Shown here: positions 25,398-34,562 of the stretch, piece after piece
Position numbering within the stretch: position 1 is the first letter of the stretch
Layout: every line of letters begins with the position of its first letter
From: Paenibacillus sp. FSL H8-0048
GTDB lineage: Bacteria > Bacillota > Bacilli > Paenibacillales > Paenibacillaceae
Direction of reading: 5' to 3'
Assembly (NCBI RefSeq): GCF_038002825.1
Contig: NZ_JBBODF010000001.1
Span: forward strand, 496,001 to 560,000
Length of the DNA: 64,000 bases
Program-made: the position numbers and the translations under genes
Notes under the pieces: model-generated
What the model saw: only the letters and a program-made list of their open reading frames with translations
Databases searched by the model: none
Told to the model about the DNA's origin: nothing

Positions 25398-26345
25398 TTG
25401 AGTGCAGATTTGATGACAGTAGATAGACCAGCAGGCATGAAGCGGCGCAGAGCAAAGATGCGTTACAACCAGAACGGGATCGCCCTCCTGTTCCTGTCGC
25501 CCTGGCTGCTGGGGCTGGTGTGCCTGACCCTGGGGCCGATGGCGGCCTCACTCTATTTTTCTTTTACAGATTACAGTATTCTGGAGAGCTCCAGATGGAT
25601 CGGATTGGATAATTTCAGAACGATGCTCACCGCAGATCCGCTATTTATTCAGTCGCTTAAGGTGACGTTTATCTTCGTATTCGTATCGGTGCCGCTGAAG
25701 CTGATGTTCGCCCTGGCGGTGGCCCTACTCCTTAACAAAGGAATACGGGGCCTCGGCATCTACCGGACGGTCTACTACATCCCTACGCTGCTTGGAGGCA
25801 GTGTCGCTATTGCGATGCTGTGGCGCAAGATGCTCGGCGGCGACGGGCTGCTGAATCAGCTATTGGCCATGGTGGGGATACAGGCGCCTGACTGGGTATC
25901 GAATCCCAAATACTCGCTGTATTCGCTGATTCTGCTGTCGGTATGGCAATTCGGTTCGTCGATGATCATCTTCCTGTCCGGGCTGAAGCAGGTGCCGCCG
26001 GAATATTATGACGCCTCTTCGGTGGACGGTGCAGGTAAGGTAGGGCAATTCCTGCATATTACGCTGCCGGTGCTGTCTCCGGTTATCTTTTTCAACGTCA
26101 TCATGCAGACGATCACCGCCTTCCAGTCGTTCACCCAAGCGTTCATTATCAGTAACGGCAGCGGAGGACCGGTGAATTCCACCCTGATGTATTCCCTGTA
26201 CCTGTACAAGAAGGGCTTCTCCTTCTTCCAGATGGGCTATGCCTCGGCGATGGCCTGGGTACTGGTGCTGCTGATCGGGATATTCACACTCCTGCTATTC
26301 GGCAGCAGCAAGCTGTGGGTGCATTATGAAGATGGGGGGAAATAA
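25398..26345 (+). CDS. Sugar ABC transporter permease (MalF-like)
   Basis: A 315-residue permease with six main helices. The N-terminus is basic (MKRRRAKMRYNQNGIALLFLSPWLLG), and the EAA loop is PEYYDASSVDGAGKVGQFLHITLPVLSP. The start is TTG 25398 with GAGGAGGGA eight bases before it; earlier in-frame codons overlap the preceding gene without a ribosome site. It sits three bases before the partner permease. Confidence 0.9.
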   Translation: MSADLMTVDRPAGMKRRRAKMRYNQNGIALLFLSPWLLGLVCLTLGPMAASLYFSFTDYSILESSRWIGLDNFRTMLTADPLFIQSLKVTFIFVFVSVPLKLMFALAVALLLNKGIRGLGIYRTVYYIPTLLGGSVAIAMLWRKMLGGDGLLNQLLAMVGIQAPDWVSNPKYSLYSLILLSVWQFGSSMIIFLSGLKQVPPEYYDASSVDGAGKVGQFLHITLPVLSPVIFFNVIMQTITAFQSFTQAFIISNGSGGPVNSTLMYSLYLYKKGFSFFQMGYASAMAWVLVLLIGIFTLLLFGSSKLWVHYEDGGK

Positions 26346-26348
26346 GCT

Positions 26349-27197
26349 ATGGATACAGGCAGCGCATCGAAAAGTGCCATTTGGCTCAAGCACTTCATCA
26401 TCTGTCTAATCGCCTTTGTCATGCTGTACCCGGTGCTGTGGCTGGTGGGCAGCTCGTTCAAGCCGGCGAATATGATTTTCTCGGAAATCTGGTTCTGGCC
26501 CCGGCAGTGGAACTTCCATAATTATGTAAGCGGCTGGTTCGGCTTCCAGGGCAGCTCCTTCGCCAAGTTCCTGCAGAACTCGGCTCTGATCTCTCTGGGG
26601 GCAGTGCTTGGCAATGTCATCACCTGCTCCATGGCAGCCTATGCATTCGCGCGGCTGAATTTCCGGTTCAAGGCACTGGGCTTCGCGCTGATGCTGATGA
26701 CGATTATGCTGCCGCTGCATGTGACTCTTATCCCGCGTTATATCCTCTTTAACAGCCTGGGCTGGGTGAACACCTTCGCGCCGCTGGTTCTGCCCAAGTG
26801 GATGGCAACGGACGGCTTCTTCATCTTCCTGACGGTACAATTCATCCGCGGCTTGCCGAAGGAGCTGGACGAAGCGGCAACGATTGACGGCTGCGGGCCG
26901 GTTCAAATCTTCAGCCGGATTATCATTCCGCTGGCGCTGCCTGCGCTGATCACGACGATGATTTTCACCTTTATGTGGACCTGGGATGATTTCTTCAGCC
27001 AGCTCATCTTCCTTAGCGATATCGGAAAATACACAGTGCCGCTCGGGCTAAGGCTGTTCCTGGACTCCAGCTCGCAGTCGGATTGGGGCCCGATGTTCGC
27101 CATGTCGGTATTGTCGCTCGTGCCATGCTTCATTCTCTTCATCACGCTGCAAAAGTATTTCGTCGAAGGAATTGCGACATCCGGTCTGAAAGGATAG
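26349..27197 (+). CDS. Sugar ABC transporter permease (MalG-like)
   Basis: A 282-residue inner-membrane permease, partner of the previous gene. Family features are FVMLYPVLWLVGSSFKPANMIF at the start, LMTIMLPLHVTLIPRYILFNSLGWVNTF in the middle and the EAA loop LPKELDEAATIDGCGPVQIFSRIIIPLALP. It ends with the usual FVEGIATSGLKG tail. The histidine kinase gene follows after about 20 bases. Confidence 0.9.
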   Translation: MDTGSASKSAIWLKHFIICLIAFVMLYPVLWLVGSSFKPANMIFSEIWFWPRQWNFHNYVSGWFGFQGSSFAKFLQNSALISLGAVLGNVITCSMAAYAFARLNFRFKALGFALMLMTIMLPLHVTLIPRYILFNSLGWVNTFAPLVLPKWMATDGFFIFLTVQFIRGLPKELDEAATIDGCGPVQIFSRIIIPLALPALITTMIFTFMWTWDDFFSQLIFLSDIGKYTVPLGLRLFLDSSSQSDWGPMFAMSVLSLVPCFILFITLQKYFVEGIATSGLKG

Positions 27198-27218
27198 AAT
27201 CGTGGGAAAAGCATAGGG

Positions 27219-29048
27219 ATGGGGCAGATGCAAAAAAGAATACTCGGCACCTGGCTGCTGCGGATCAGGCGGAGCAAGCTCTCCACGCTGATGGCGGCCA
27301 GTATTATCACGTTCAATCTGATTTTTCTCGGATTCATTGTCCTGCTGGCGTACCGGACCTTCTCGGACGTAACCTTCCGCGAGATCAGTACGACCAGGCT
27401 TGCGCTGCTGAATGAGAGTACGAAGCGCGGCTTCGACTTCATGACCAATGTGTCGGGGACCGCCTACTCCATTGCAGCGAACAAGAGCGTTATTGAGGGG
27501 CTTGAGAACACGCCTGCTTCCAAGTATCAGATGATCTCCAGAAGGCGGGAGATTACGGAGATTCTCCAGCACTCGCTGGTGCTGAACGAAGGGGTAAGCT
27601 CCATTGAGATTTACAGTGATTTGTTCAGCGGAGTGCCGCAAAGCTCCACGGACCTCGTCTTTCCGGTCTCTTCGATTAAGAACGAGAGCTGGTATCCCCG
27701 GCTGAAGCAGGCGGATTCGCTCTGGGTTCCCCTGGAGGGCAGCGGCGGCGATGATGAGCCTTATCTGATCGGCCATATTCAGCATCTGTTCGGAAATGAA
27801 GGCAAAACGATCGGCTACCTTTATATCAGGCTGTCCGCAGACGATATCCTGAAACAGTTCAAGGATATTCCGGCTGTGCTGGACGGCCAGATCCATCTGG
27901 TGGATACAAGCGGCAATCTCCTGCTGCTGGTTAACAAAGAGAACGGCGCGGCGGCTGCGGACAAGGCTGTTCTGGAGGCCAAGTGGCTTAACCAGCATAC
28001 GTATGAGGGCAATGAAGGCTATGAGCTGCTGAAAAAGGACGGGCAGTCCTATCTCGTCCTGTTCTCCAGACCGAGCACGATCTCCTGGCGGCTGGTCCAG
28101 GTCATACCGACGCGTGAGCTGCTGCAGGAGGTTCGTAAGGCGGACAGGCAGGTGATCGGGATCGGAATGCTCTGTCTGCTCCTGTCGGCGTTGCTGGCGT
28201 ACTTCTTCATTCGTAATATGATCCGTCCGGTACGCAGGCTGATTCAGGAGATGCGGAAGCTGGAGCGCGGAGATTTCCGGGCCAGTATGAGTGAGTCGCT
28301 GACGGAGGAATACACGCAGATGTCTTACGGCTTCAACCACATGGTGAACCGGCTGCAGGAGCTGGTGCAGAGCGAGCGGGAAGCAAGCGCCGCGAAGCGG
28401 GAGGCGCAGGCCGGGCTGCTGGAGGCCCAGATCAAGCCACATTTCCTGTACAACACACTGGATATGATTCACTGGAAGGCAATGGATTACGAGGCCCAGG
28501 ATATCAGCTACATGATCACCCAACTGGGCAAAATGCTGCGCATCGGCTTGAGCGGCGGCAGAATGCTCATTCGTCTGCGCGACGAGCTGGAGCATGCGCG
28601 GTGTTATGTGAGCATCCAGCAGGAACGGCTGCCGATTGCCATCGAGTACACGGAATCGATTGCGGACCCGGCGGTCCGGAGTTATTTCATACCGAAGGTC
28701 ATTCTCCAGCCGCTGATTGAGAATTCAATTATTCATGGCAGCAGGGAGCCTGGCTCCGGCCCGTTGCAGATTCACCTGGAGGTGCAAGAGATGAAGACGC
28801 CGGGAAGGCAGCCTTACTTGCAAATTACGCTGCTGGATAACGGCCGGGGCTTAGAGGAAGGCTGGTCGATGGAACAGGTGAGCGGCATCGGCACCCGGAA
28901 TGTGATGAGCCGGATTCAGCTGTACTGCGGGGAACCGTATGGACTATACTTGGCCAACCGGCCGGAGAGAGGGGTTGCGGCTATGATTACGCTGCCAGTC
29001 ATTGAGACGGAGGAGCAGCTGGAGCGGCTGCTGCGCGATCAGCTATGA
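27219..29048 (+). CDS. YesM-type sensor histidine kinase
   Basis: A 609-residue membrane sensor. Helix one lies at about residues 28-48, then an extracellular Cache-like domain, a second helix near residue 315, a HAMP domain (FIRNMIRPVRRLIQEMRKLERGDF), and the His_kinase domain with the phosphorylated H408 in QIKPHFLYNTLDMIHW. The ATPase part shows PLIENSIIHG (N box) and LDNGRGL plus GIGTRNVMSRI (G boxes). It overlaps the response regulator start by four bases. In this family the kinase senses the sugar or its binding protein and controls the adjacent transporter. The start could also be ATG 27228. Confidence 0.9.
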   Translation: MGQMQKRILGTWLLRIRRSKLSTLMAASIITFNLIFLGFIVLLAYRTFSDVTFREISTTRLALLNESTKRGFDFMTNVSGTAYSIAANKSVIEGLENTPASKYQMISRRREITEILQHSLVLNEGVSSIEIYSDLFSGVPQSSTDLVFPVSSIKNESWYPRLKQADSLWVPLEGSGGDDEPYLIGHIQHLFGNEGKTIGYLYIRLSADDILKQFKDIPAVLDGQIHLVDTSGNLLLLVNKENGAAAADKAVLEAKWLNQHTYEGNEGYELLKKDGQSYLVLFSRPSTISWRLVQVIPTRELLQEVRKADRQVIGIGMLCLLLSALLAYFFIRNMIRPVRRLIQEMRKLERGDFRASMSESLTEEYTQMSYGFNHMVNRLQELVQSEREASAAKREAQAGLLEAQIKPHFLYNTLDMIHWKAMDYEAQDISYMITQLGKMLRIGLSGGRMLIRLRDELEHARCYVSIQQERLPIAIEYTESIADPAVRSYFIPKVILQPLIENSIIHGSREPGSGPLQIHLEVQEMKTPGRQPYLQITLLDNGRGLEEGWSMEQVSGIGTRNVMSRIQLYCGEPYGLYLANRPERGVAAMITLPVIETEEQLERLLRDQL

Positions 29049-30664
29049 GCCGCTCCATACTGCTCGTAGATGATGACCCGCATATTCTGAAAGCCCTTAC
29101 GAGACATGTGGGCTGGGAGAAGCTGGGCCTGACTCTGGCTGGAACAGCGGTCAACGGCCATGAAGCACTGGAGCTGTTCCGCAGGCTCTCCCCCGATCTG
29201 GTGATGACCGATGTCTATATGCCGGGCATGGGCGGGCTGGAGCTTACAGAGGCACTAAGGGAGCTGGCACCGGAGCTGCCGGTTATTATTCTGAGCGGCT
29301 ACGAGGAATTCGAGAATGCCCGGCAGGCGATGCGCTGGGGCGTCAGCCATTTCCTGCTGAAGCCGGCCAGGGTAGACGAGATCGAAGCTGTGCTCCGCGC
29401 TGTACTGCTGGATCTGGATGCGGGAGAGCAGAAGAAGCGGCTGGAGGAGCGTTATCAGCAGGAGATCGGCCGTACGCTTCCTTTTCTGCGGGAACGCCTG
29501 CTTATGGAGCTGCTGACCACCCGCTACAGTGCGGAGGAATGCTCTGAGGAACGGCTCGGATATCTGCAGATTACCCGTCCGCAGCGGCTGGCGGCGGCCA
29601 GTATCCAGCTTAACCGGCCTTCGCCGCTGCATAAGCTGAAGGAGCGCGAATGGCAGCTGCTGCGCTTCGGAGCGGGTAATATCTGCCGGGAGACACTCCA
29701 GCACAAGCTTGCCGGACATCCCTCTGTGCAGGGGCATGTGCTGGACTACTCCGACGATCTGCTGGTAGTGCTGCTGCTGGACCGTGAGGCGGGAGAGCCG
29801 ATCCCCATTCTGAAGGAAGTGGTTCAGGAGACGATGGATAAGATCCGGAATTACATTCAGCTTCAGGCCTATGCCGGCATCGGTTCGGTCAAGGCGGCCA
29901 TCCATGAATTGATAGATTCGTACCTGGAGAGCCGGGAGGCGCTTGCTTCCGCAGAGTTTCAGGAGACCAGCCCCATTTACGCCTATGAGCCGTGCGTAAG
30001 TGCCAATCCGTGGACGCTGGAGGATTATTCCCGGCTGCTCCAAGAGTGGAATGAGGTGCTGCTGTGCCGGGATTCCTCGAAAATATGGGAGACCTGGGAG
30101 ATTATCTTCGGCAGGCTCCGGCAGGAGAACCAGAATAACATACAGGATATTCAGACGGTGTGTGTCGGTCTGTTCACTACGCTGATGTATTACTGGAATG
30201 CCTGCTGTCCGGGCCGTACTCCCCCTATGAGCATGTCCGAATTCCTGCAGGCGGTGACGGGCTACTATACCTGGAGGAGCCTGACGGAGTGGATGGGCCA
30301 GATGATCCCGGCCGTCCTGACCGCAGCTTTTGCCGAGATGAACGTCAAGAAGAACCGGCTGGTGGAGAGCGTCAAAAGCTATGTGGAAGCCCACTATACC
30401 CAAGAGATCAGCTTCATGGGCCTCGCGCAGGAGCTGCATGTGCACCCGAAATATCTAAGCCAGCTGTTCAAACGGATCAGCGGCGAGAATTTCGTCAGCT
30501 ACCTGAACCAGTACCGGGTGGACCGGGCCATTGAATTCCTGCAATCCGGCCAGCATATGGTATATGAGATCAGTGAGATGGTCGGCTTCAACAATCCCGC
30601 CTATTTCAGCCAAGTGTTCAAAATGATTACCGGGCGCAGCCCTAGTGATTATTTGAAGGGGTGA
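29045..30664 (+). CDS. YesN-type response regulator, AraC output
   Basis: A 539-residue regulator. The receiver domain spans residues 1-125 with acidic pocket D10-D11, phosphoacceptor D56 (VMTDVYMPGMGG) and the conserved lysine in FLLKPA. A long variable middle follows, and two AraC helix-turn-helices lie at the C-terminus (ISFMGLAQELHVHPKYLSQLFKRISGENF; YEISEMVGFNNPAYFSQVFKMITGRSP). It probably activates the upstream ABC operon. The downstream region holds inverted repeat 30669-30946 with a MITE-like insertion. Confidence 0.9.
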   Translation: MSRSILLVDDDPHILKALTRHVGWEKLGLTLAGTAVNGHEALELFRRLSPDLVMTDVYMPGMGGLELTEALRELAPELPVIILSGYEEFENARQAMRWGVSHFLLKPARVDEIEAVLRAVLLDLDAGEQKKRLEERYQQEIGRTLPFLRERLLMELLTTRYSAEECSEERLGYLQITRPQRLAAASIQLNRPSPLHKLKEREWQLLRFGAGNICRETLQHKLAGHPSVQGHVLDYSDDLLVVLLLDREAGEPIPILKEVVQETMDKIRNYIQLQAYAGIGSVKAAIHELIDSYLESREALASAEFQETSPIYAYEPCVSANPWTLEDYSRLLQEWNEVLLCRDSSKIWETWEIIFGRLRQENQNNIQDIQTVCVGLFTTLMYYWNACCPGRTPPMSMSEFLQAVTGYYTWRSLTEWMGQMIPAVLTAAFAEMNVKKNRLVESVKSYVEAHYTQEISFMGLAQELHVHPKYLSQLFKRISGENFVSYLNQYRVDRAIEFLQSGQHMVYEISEMVGFNNPAYFSQVFKMITGRSPSDYLKG

Positions 30665-30668
30665 GGGG

Positions 30669-30946
30669 GCAATAGCGGAGCAAGGGCAGGTGCACATACT
30701 ATATAAATTGAACTACTGGTTTTTATGATTTGGGAATAGCCGTGACTCCAGAGAAGTTTTGGACTTCCGGCCGCTGTTGTATTTGAATTTCCTGAATTAA
30801 ACCGCATTATGCGGTAGAAATTCAAACACAAAGGCGGTCGCTTCCGCTCCTACAGTTCCAAAATTCCCCTCCGCCCCTTTTCCTTTAACTTGAATTTTTT
30901 AGTTCAATTTATATAGTAAACACCTGCAGCCTTGCTCCGCTATTGC
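30669..30946. repeat. 23-bp inverted repeat split by a MITE-like element
   Basis: GCAATAGCGGAGCAAGG (30669-30685) is the exact reverse complement of 30930-30946. CAGGTG (30687-30692) is the complement of CACCTG (30921-30926). The element 30698-30917 lies between them. Without it the two arms would form one hairpin just after the response regulator stop, probably its terminator stem. Confidence 0.75.
30698..30917. repeat. MITE-like element, copy B (220 bp)
   Basis: Terminal inverted repeats ACTATATAAATTGAACT (30698-30714) and AGTTCAATTTATATAGT (30901-30917) are perfect complements. The centre has a TGTATTTGAATTTC arm and ACCGCA-TTA-TGCGGT loop stem. TA flanks the CTATATAA...TTATATAG core on both sides, compatible with a TA target duplication. 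It is non-coding. Confidence 0.85.
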
Positions 30947-30978
30947 AGCCCGCAGGGTGAGTATAGTATATTCTTATG

Positions 30979-31088
30979 GAGACACAAACGAACGTTCTCA
31001 TTGCCCGGCAGGTAACATTAAGTTGCGGTGCGGTGACAGGCGCTCTCATCCAAGATCTTGAGGAGTTAGTCTCTCAAGGTCTTTTTAT
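30979..31088 (+). ncRNA. Candidate small RNA of about 110 nt
   Basis: A TTGCAG (30943-30948) and TATATT (30967-30972) pair with an 18-base spacer predicts transcription from about 30979. AGATCTTGAG.../...CTCAAGGTCT followed by T5 (about 31053-31087) is a terminator. A 44-codon frame (ATG 30976-TGA 31110) overlaps but lacks a ribosome site and runs through the terminator, so an RNA is preferred. Confidence 0.4.
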
Positions 31089-31205
31089 TGATTTATGGCG
31101 GGAAATCTGAGGCAGGTGGATTTTTGCTGTGCAACTGTGCGAGTGTGCGACTACATAGATGGGAACGGGCACAGGGACGGGCACCTCAGATATTTTAGCG
31201 GTGAT

Positions 31206-31386
31206 GCGGACCGAGAATCCGTTATTTCTTCAAAAAGCTACTTTATGAGGCCCGAGCGGACCGGGTGGCGCTTAGTTGGGTTATTCGGCCCTGAAATGAG
31301 ACGATATTGTCTAATTAAGGGATTCTGAGTCCGCTTGACCGCCATATTGGCCTGATTTGTTCAGCATAACGGAATCTCAGTCCGGC
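31206..31386. repeat. Short dispersed repeats GCGGAC...TCCGTTA
   Basis: Three related units: GCGGACCGAGAATCCGTTAT (31206-31225, plus), GGGATTCTGAGTCCGC (31319-31334, minus) and ATAACGGAATCTCAGTCCGG (31366-31385, minus). A related family occurs at 46511-46697. The rest of 31110-31440 shows nothing else recognisable. Confidence 0.55.
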
Positions 31387-31440
31387 AGAGCGGGCGGGGA
31401 GTAAGAGTCTGGAACGGCTGCAGCCGCTTCATAGGGTATA

Positions 31441-31449
31441 TGATATAAT
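31441..31449 (+). promoter_or_regulatory. Extended -10 for the TerB operon
   Basis: TG-A-TATAAT lies 39 bases before the ATG at 31488; no good -35 is seen. It implies that the three-gene operon has its own promoter. Confidence 0.5.
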
Positions 31450-31487
31450 GTGAGAATTACCAAGACATACGGGTGGGGCGATGAAGC

Positions 31488-33233
31488 ATGGCTAAAGACA
31501 GGCAGGGGCTGCATTTCACGGAGCTGGTCTGGGAGAGTACGGAGCGGAATGTGGCGATTCCGCCGCGCGGTACTGTAGATGAAGGCAGCCGGAAGCCTAA
31601 GTCAGAGCCGGTTACGAAGAAGACGTCCGGTTATAATACAGTCCAGCTCGAACTCTGGGATATGGAAGAGAGTGTGGAGCCGGTAACCACTACAGAGAGT
31701 GAGTTCGTCCAGCGTGCACGTGAGCTTGTAGAGCATAAGGAGCCAGCGGCGCTGTTCGTCCCGTTCAAAAGCTATTGGCCTACCTACGGGCATATGACCG
31801 GCGCGCAGAGCCGATGGTATTTTTTCTGGCGGGATGAAGTCCGGCAGGGGAGATATCCGAAGACCGATCTCTCCTATATTTTCCTGCATATCTATGAGCT
31901 GATTAACGGCGTGGGCTGGGACGAGCCTCTGGAAGGCTGGCGTCAGCTCAATCTGCTATGGGAGGCCTACCGCGACAGTTACAAACGTCTGGATCAGTAC
32001 CTTGGCGGGTGGATTGCGGATTTCTCTTTTGTCCATAAGCTGGATATTCCGTTATCAGAGATTGTGGCCCGTTCGCGCGGGCTGGCGGGGGATCTGGCTG
32101 AGCTTGAACTGGTCCGCTGCCTGTCGGCTGCCCCGGAGCAGCTTAGCACCCTAGTACTGAGTGTGATGTCAGACTATGATATCAGCAAGTCGAAATTCTA
32201 CACCGGCGAGGGTAAAATCGCTGCGGATCGTTATATTCCCCAGGTTGTAGCGCTAATTGATGCTTATGTCGCGCGGAAGCACGGTTCTAATCTGATCACG
32301 ATGTTCCCGCCCGCCCCGCCTGTCGTCCGTGAGCGTTATTTGTTCCGCAGTGCGGTATACGATATCTCCCTGTATGGCTATTCTGTTCTTGTGCCTGTTA
32401 TACGGGTCAGCAAGTCTCCACCGCTGCGCAGCCTGATTACCCGCCTGTTCCGGCTGACCGAGAATAAGCTGCGGGCGCTGATGGGCTACCGGGGAAGACT
32501 GAAGGATGTCCGGGTCGATGCCGATATGGATGATCTCGTCACCCGGTTCCTGGAGCGTGAGTTCCGCAAGGCGGAGCAGGAGGAGAAGGGACCGGCAGTG
32601 GTCATTGACCAGCAGAAGCTGGAGCAGCTGGCAAGCGACTCCGAGGTGGTGCGTTCCTTGCTTACGGTGGAGGACACCGGGGAACCGGGTCAGGAAGATG
32701 ATGCGGAATGGACAATTGAGTCTGAAGGAGCACTTGGAGGAGCCGGATTGGCCGGTATTGGAACTGGTGCAGATGCGCATGGAAGCACCGCAAATACGGA
32801 TGCAAGAGTTGAATCAGCGGTATCAGCAAATGCGGAAAGTGTCTCCGGTAGCTCTGCAAGAGCTGAAGAGCAAGCGGTTGCGATGGTTGGTGGTGAGCGG
32901 ATAAAGCGGGGCCATGAAGACCCTACAGGTAACCACCCGTCTGAAATACAGAAGCTAACCGCTTCCCTGCCGCCAGCCTCTGATAGCGAAGCGGACCGCT
33001 GGATATTGTTCGCCTCCGAGCTGACTCCGCTGCAACGGGAGGCCGTGCTGGCTCTGGCAGAGGAGGACGGTTCTGCGAAGGTGCAGCGGCTGGCTGCGGG
33101 AGCAGGAACGATGGCAGAGCTGCTCTACGATAAGATTAATGAGCTGGCCATGGACAGTCTGGGAGACCTCATCATCGACGGGGAAGAGCTGACCGAAGAA
33201 TGTCTATCCATGCTTGACTATATAAAGAGGTGA
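31488..33233 (+). CDS. TerB-N/TerB-C domain protein
   Basis: A 581-residue cytosolic protein. Residues about 80-290 resemble TerB-N (FVPFKSYWPTYGHMTGAQSR, WRDEVRQGRYPKTDLSYIF, IYELINGVG). A conserved helical part runs to about 390, then a low-complexity Gly/Ala/Ser/Glu linker (about 425-475). The C-terminus (LLYDKINELAMDSLGDLIID, ECLSMLDYIKR) fits TerB-C. From memory, comparative genomics links these domains to P-loop ATPases and helicases in predicted DNA-processing systems; the biochemical role is unknown. It is first of three tightly packed genes, ten bases before the ATPase. No tellurite-resistance terC/terD genes are nearby. ATG 31488 follows GGTGGGGCG. Confidence 0.78.
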   Translation: MAKDRQGLHFTELVWESTERNVAIPPRGTVDEGSRKPKSEPVTKKTSGYNTVQLELWDMEESVEPVTTTESEFVQRARELVEHKEPAALFVPFKSYWPTYGHMTGAQSRWYFFWRDEVRQGRYPKTDLSYIFLHIYELINGVGWDEPLEGWRQLNLLWEAYRDSYKRLDQYLGGWIADFSFVHKLDIPLSEIVARSRGLAGDLAELELVRCLSAAPEQLSTLVLSVMSDYDISKSKFYTGEGKIAADRYIPQVVALIDAYVARKHGSNLITMFPPAPPVVRERYLFRSAVYDISLYGYSVLVPVIRVSKSPPLRSLITRLFRLTENKLRALMGYRGRLKDVRVDADMDDLVTRFLEREFRKAEQEEKGPAVVIDQQKLEQLASDSEVVRSLLTVEDTGEPGQEDDAEWTIESEGALGGAGLAGIGTGADAHGSTANTDARVESAVSANAESVSGSSARAEEQAVAMVGGERIKRGHEDPTGNHPSEIQKLTASLPPASDSEADRWILFASELTPLQREAVLALAEEDGSAKVQRLAAGAGTMAELLYDKINELAMDSLGDLIIDGEELTEECLSMLDYIKR

Positions 33234-33242
33234 AATTCGTAA

Positions 33243-34562
33243 ATGAACCCACTCAAAATACCGAAGCGGATGACCACCGCACTCGTCAATTCGCTGACAG
33301 CGGGAGTCGTGCCGCGGATCGGGCTTGAACATATCGCTGTCGGCCGGCGTCCGGAGGTGGAGGCGATTCTCCGCGATATGGAGAACATCGCTGATGGCGG
33401 AGCCGCCTTCAAGCTGATTACAGGCAAATTCGGCAGCGGCAAAAGCTTCCTGCTCCAGATCATCCGCAACTATGCGATGGATCGCGACTTCGTGGTTGCC
33501 GATGCGGACCTGTCGCCGGAGCGGCGGCTGGTTGGCACGAAGGGCCAGGGGCTCGCCACTTACCGCGAGCTGATGAGCCATCTCTCGACCCGGACCCGCC
33601 CGGATGGAGGGGCGCTGGAAATTATGCTGCAGAAGTGGATCATGACGCTGCAGCAGGCCATGATGCAGGAGAAGGGCTACGGCCCCGATGCACCGGAGCT
33701 GGGCGATGAGGTGGAGCAGCGCATCTATTCGGTAGCCTCCGGGATGCGCGGGCTGGTTCATGGCTTCGACTTCGCCAAGGTGCTGGCCTCCTACTGGAAC
33801 GGGCACAAGCTGGCCGATGACGGACTGAAGCAGGATTCCCTGCGCTGGCTGCGGGGAGAGTTCCCGACCCGCACGGAAGCGCGGAAGGCGCTCGGCGTTG
33901 GTGTCATCATCGACGATGACAACTGGTATGACTATATGAAGCTGTGGGCGGAATTCACCGGAGCCATCGGCTATAAGGGCTTGTTGCTGTTCATCGATGA
34001 AGGGGTGAACCTCTACAAGATTACCAACAGCATCTCGCGGCAGAGCAATTACGAGAAGCTGCTGACCATGTTCAATGATACGATGCAGGGCAAAGCAGAG
34101 CGGCTGGGCATCTTCGTCGGCGGTACGCCGCAGTTCGTGGAGGACCACCGGCGCGGACTGTTCAGCTATGAGGCGCTTCGTTCCCGGCTGGTGGCCGGAC
34201 GGTATGCAGGCAACGGGCTGAACAATTACACAGGGCCGATTATCGCGCTGGACATGCTTTCCCACGAAGAGATTCTAATTCTGCTCCAGAAGCTGCGGGA
34301 TATCCACGCGCTGCACTACGGATATGAAGCAAGACTAACACAGGAGCAACTGGTGCATTTCATGGAAGAGGCGGTCAACCGGCTGGGAGCTGATGAACTG
34401 CTCACCGCACGCGAGGTGGTGCGTGACTTCATGGATCTGCTGCATACCCTGCACCAGCATCCCGAGCTTTCATTCGAGAAGCTGGTCGGAGAGCGGACTT
34501 CGCGGCCTGCCGAGACGGAGCAGAATGAGCTGGACGGCTTCCTGGCGGAGTTCGACCTATGA
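33243..34562 (+). CDS. P-loop ATPase, BrxD-like (DUF2791 type)
   Basis: A 439-residue ATPase. Walker A is GKFGSGKS (61-68) and Walker B LLLFIDE (about 247-253), with the preceding QGLATYRELMSHL and following FVGGTPQFVEDHRRGLFSYEALRSRL segments typical of the BREX BrxC/BrxD-related ATPase family. The C-terminal tail is LDGFLAEFDL. ATG 33243 follows AAAGAGGTGA. The gene ends in the ATGA overlap with the helicase, so the pair is probably made in fixed ratio. Of the wider BREX/Pgl gene set no methylase, PglZ or PglW is seen, so this is not a BREX locus. A role in loading or regulating the helicase on DNA is inferred. Confidence 0.8.
   Translation: MNPLKIPKRMTTALVNSLTAGVVPRIGLEHIAVGRRPEVEAILRDMENIADGGAAFKLITGKFGSGKSFLLQIIRNYAMDRDFVVADADLSPERRLVGTKGQGLATYRELMSHLSTRTRPDGGALEIMLQKWIMTLQQAMMQEKGYGPDAPELGDEVEQRIYSVASGMRGLVHGFDFAKVLASYWNGHKLADDGLKQDSLRWLRGEFPTRTEARKALGVGVIIDDDNWYDYMKLWAEFTGAIGYKGLLLFIDEGVNLYKITNSISRQSNYEKLLTMFNDTMQGKAERLGIFVGGTPQFVEDHRRGLFSYEALRSRLVAGRYAGNGLNNYTGPIIALDMLSHEEILILLQKLRDIHALHYGYEARLTQEQLVHFMEEAVNRLGADELLTAREVVRDFMDLLHTLHQHPELSFEKLVGERTSRPAETEQNELDGFLAEFDL

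Noticed and set aside
27048..28595. 515-codon open frame on the minus strand, antisense to the YesM kinase gene
   Set aside because: No ribosome site, low-complexity His/Gln/Leu-rich product typical of GC-biased antisense frames; the plus-strand frame has full kinase domains.
29255..30445. 396-codon minus-strand frame within the response regulator gene
   Set aside because: Same kind of antisense artefact; no domain, no ribosome site.
30976..31110. 44-codon small protein gene
   Set aside because: No ribosome site, start falls at or before the predicted transcription start and the frame runs through a terminator; listed as a possible small RNA instead.
33204..34265. 353-codon minus-strand frame opposite the BrxD-like ATPase
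   Set aside because: Antisense artefact; the plus strand has Walker motifs and operon spacing.
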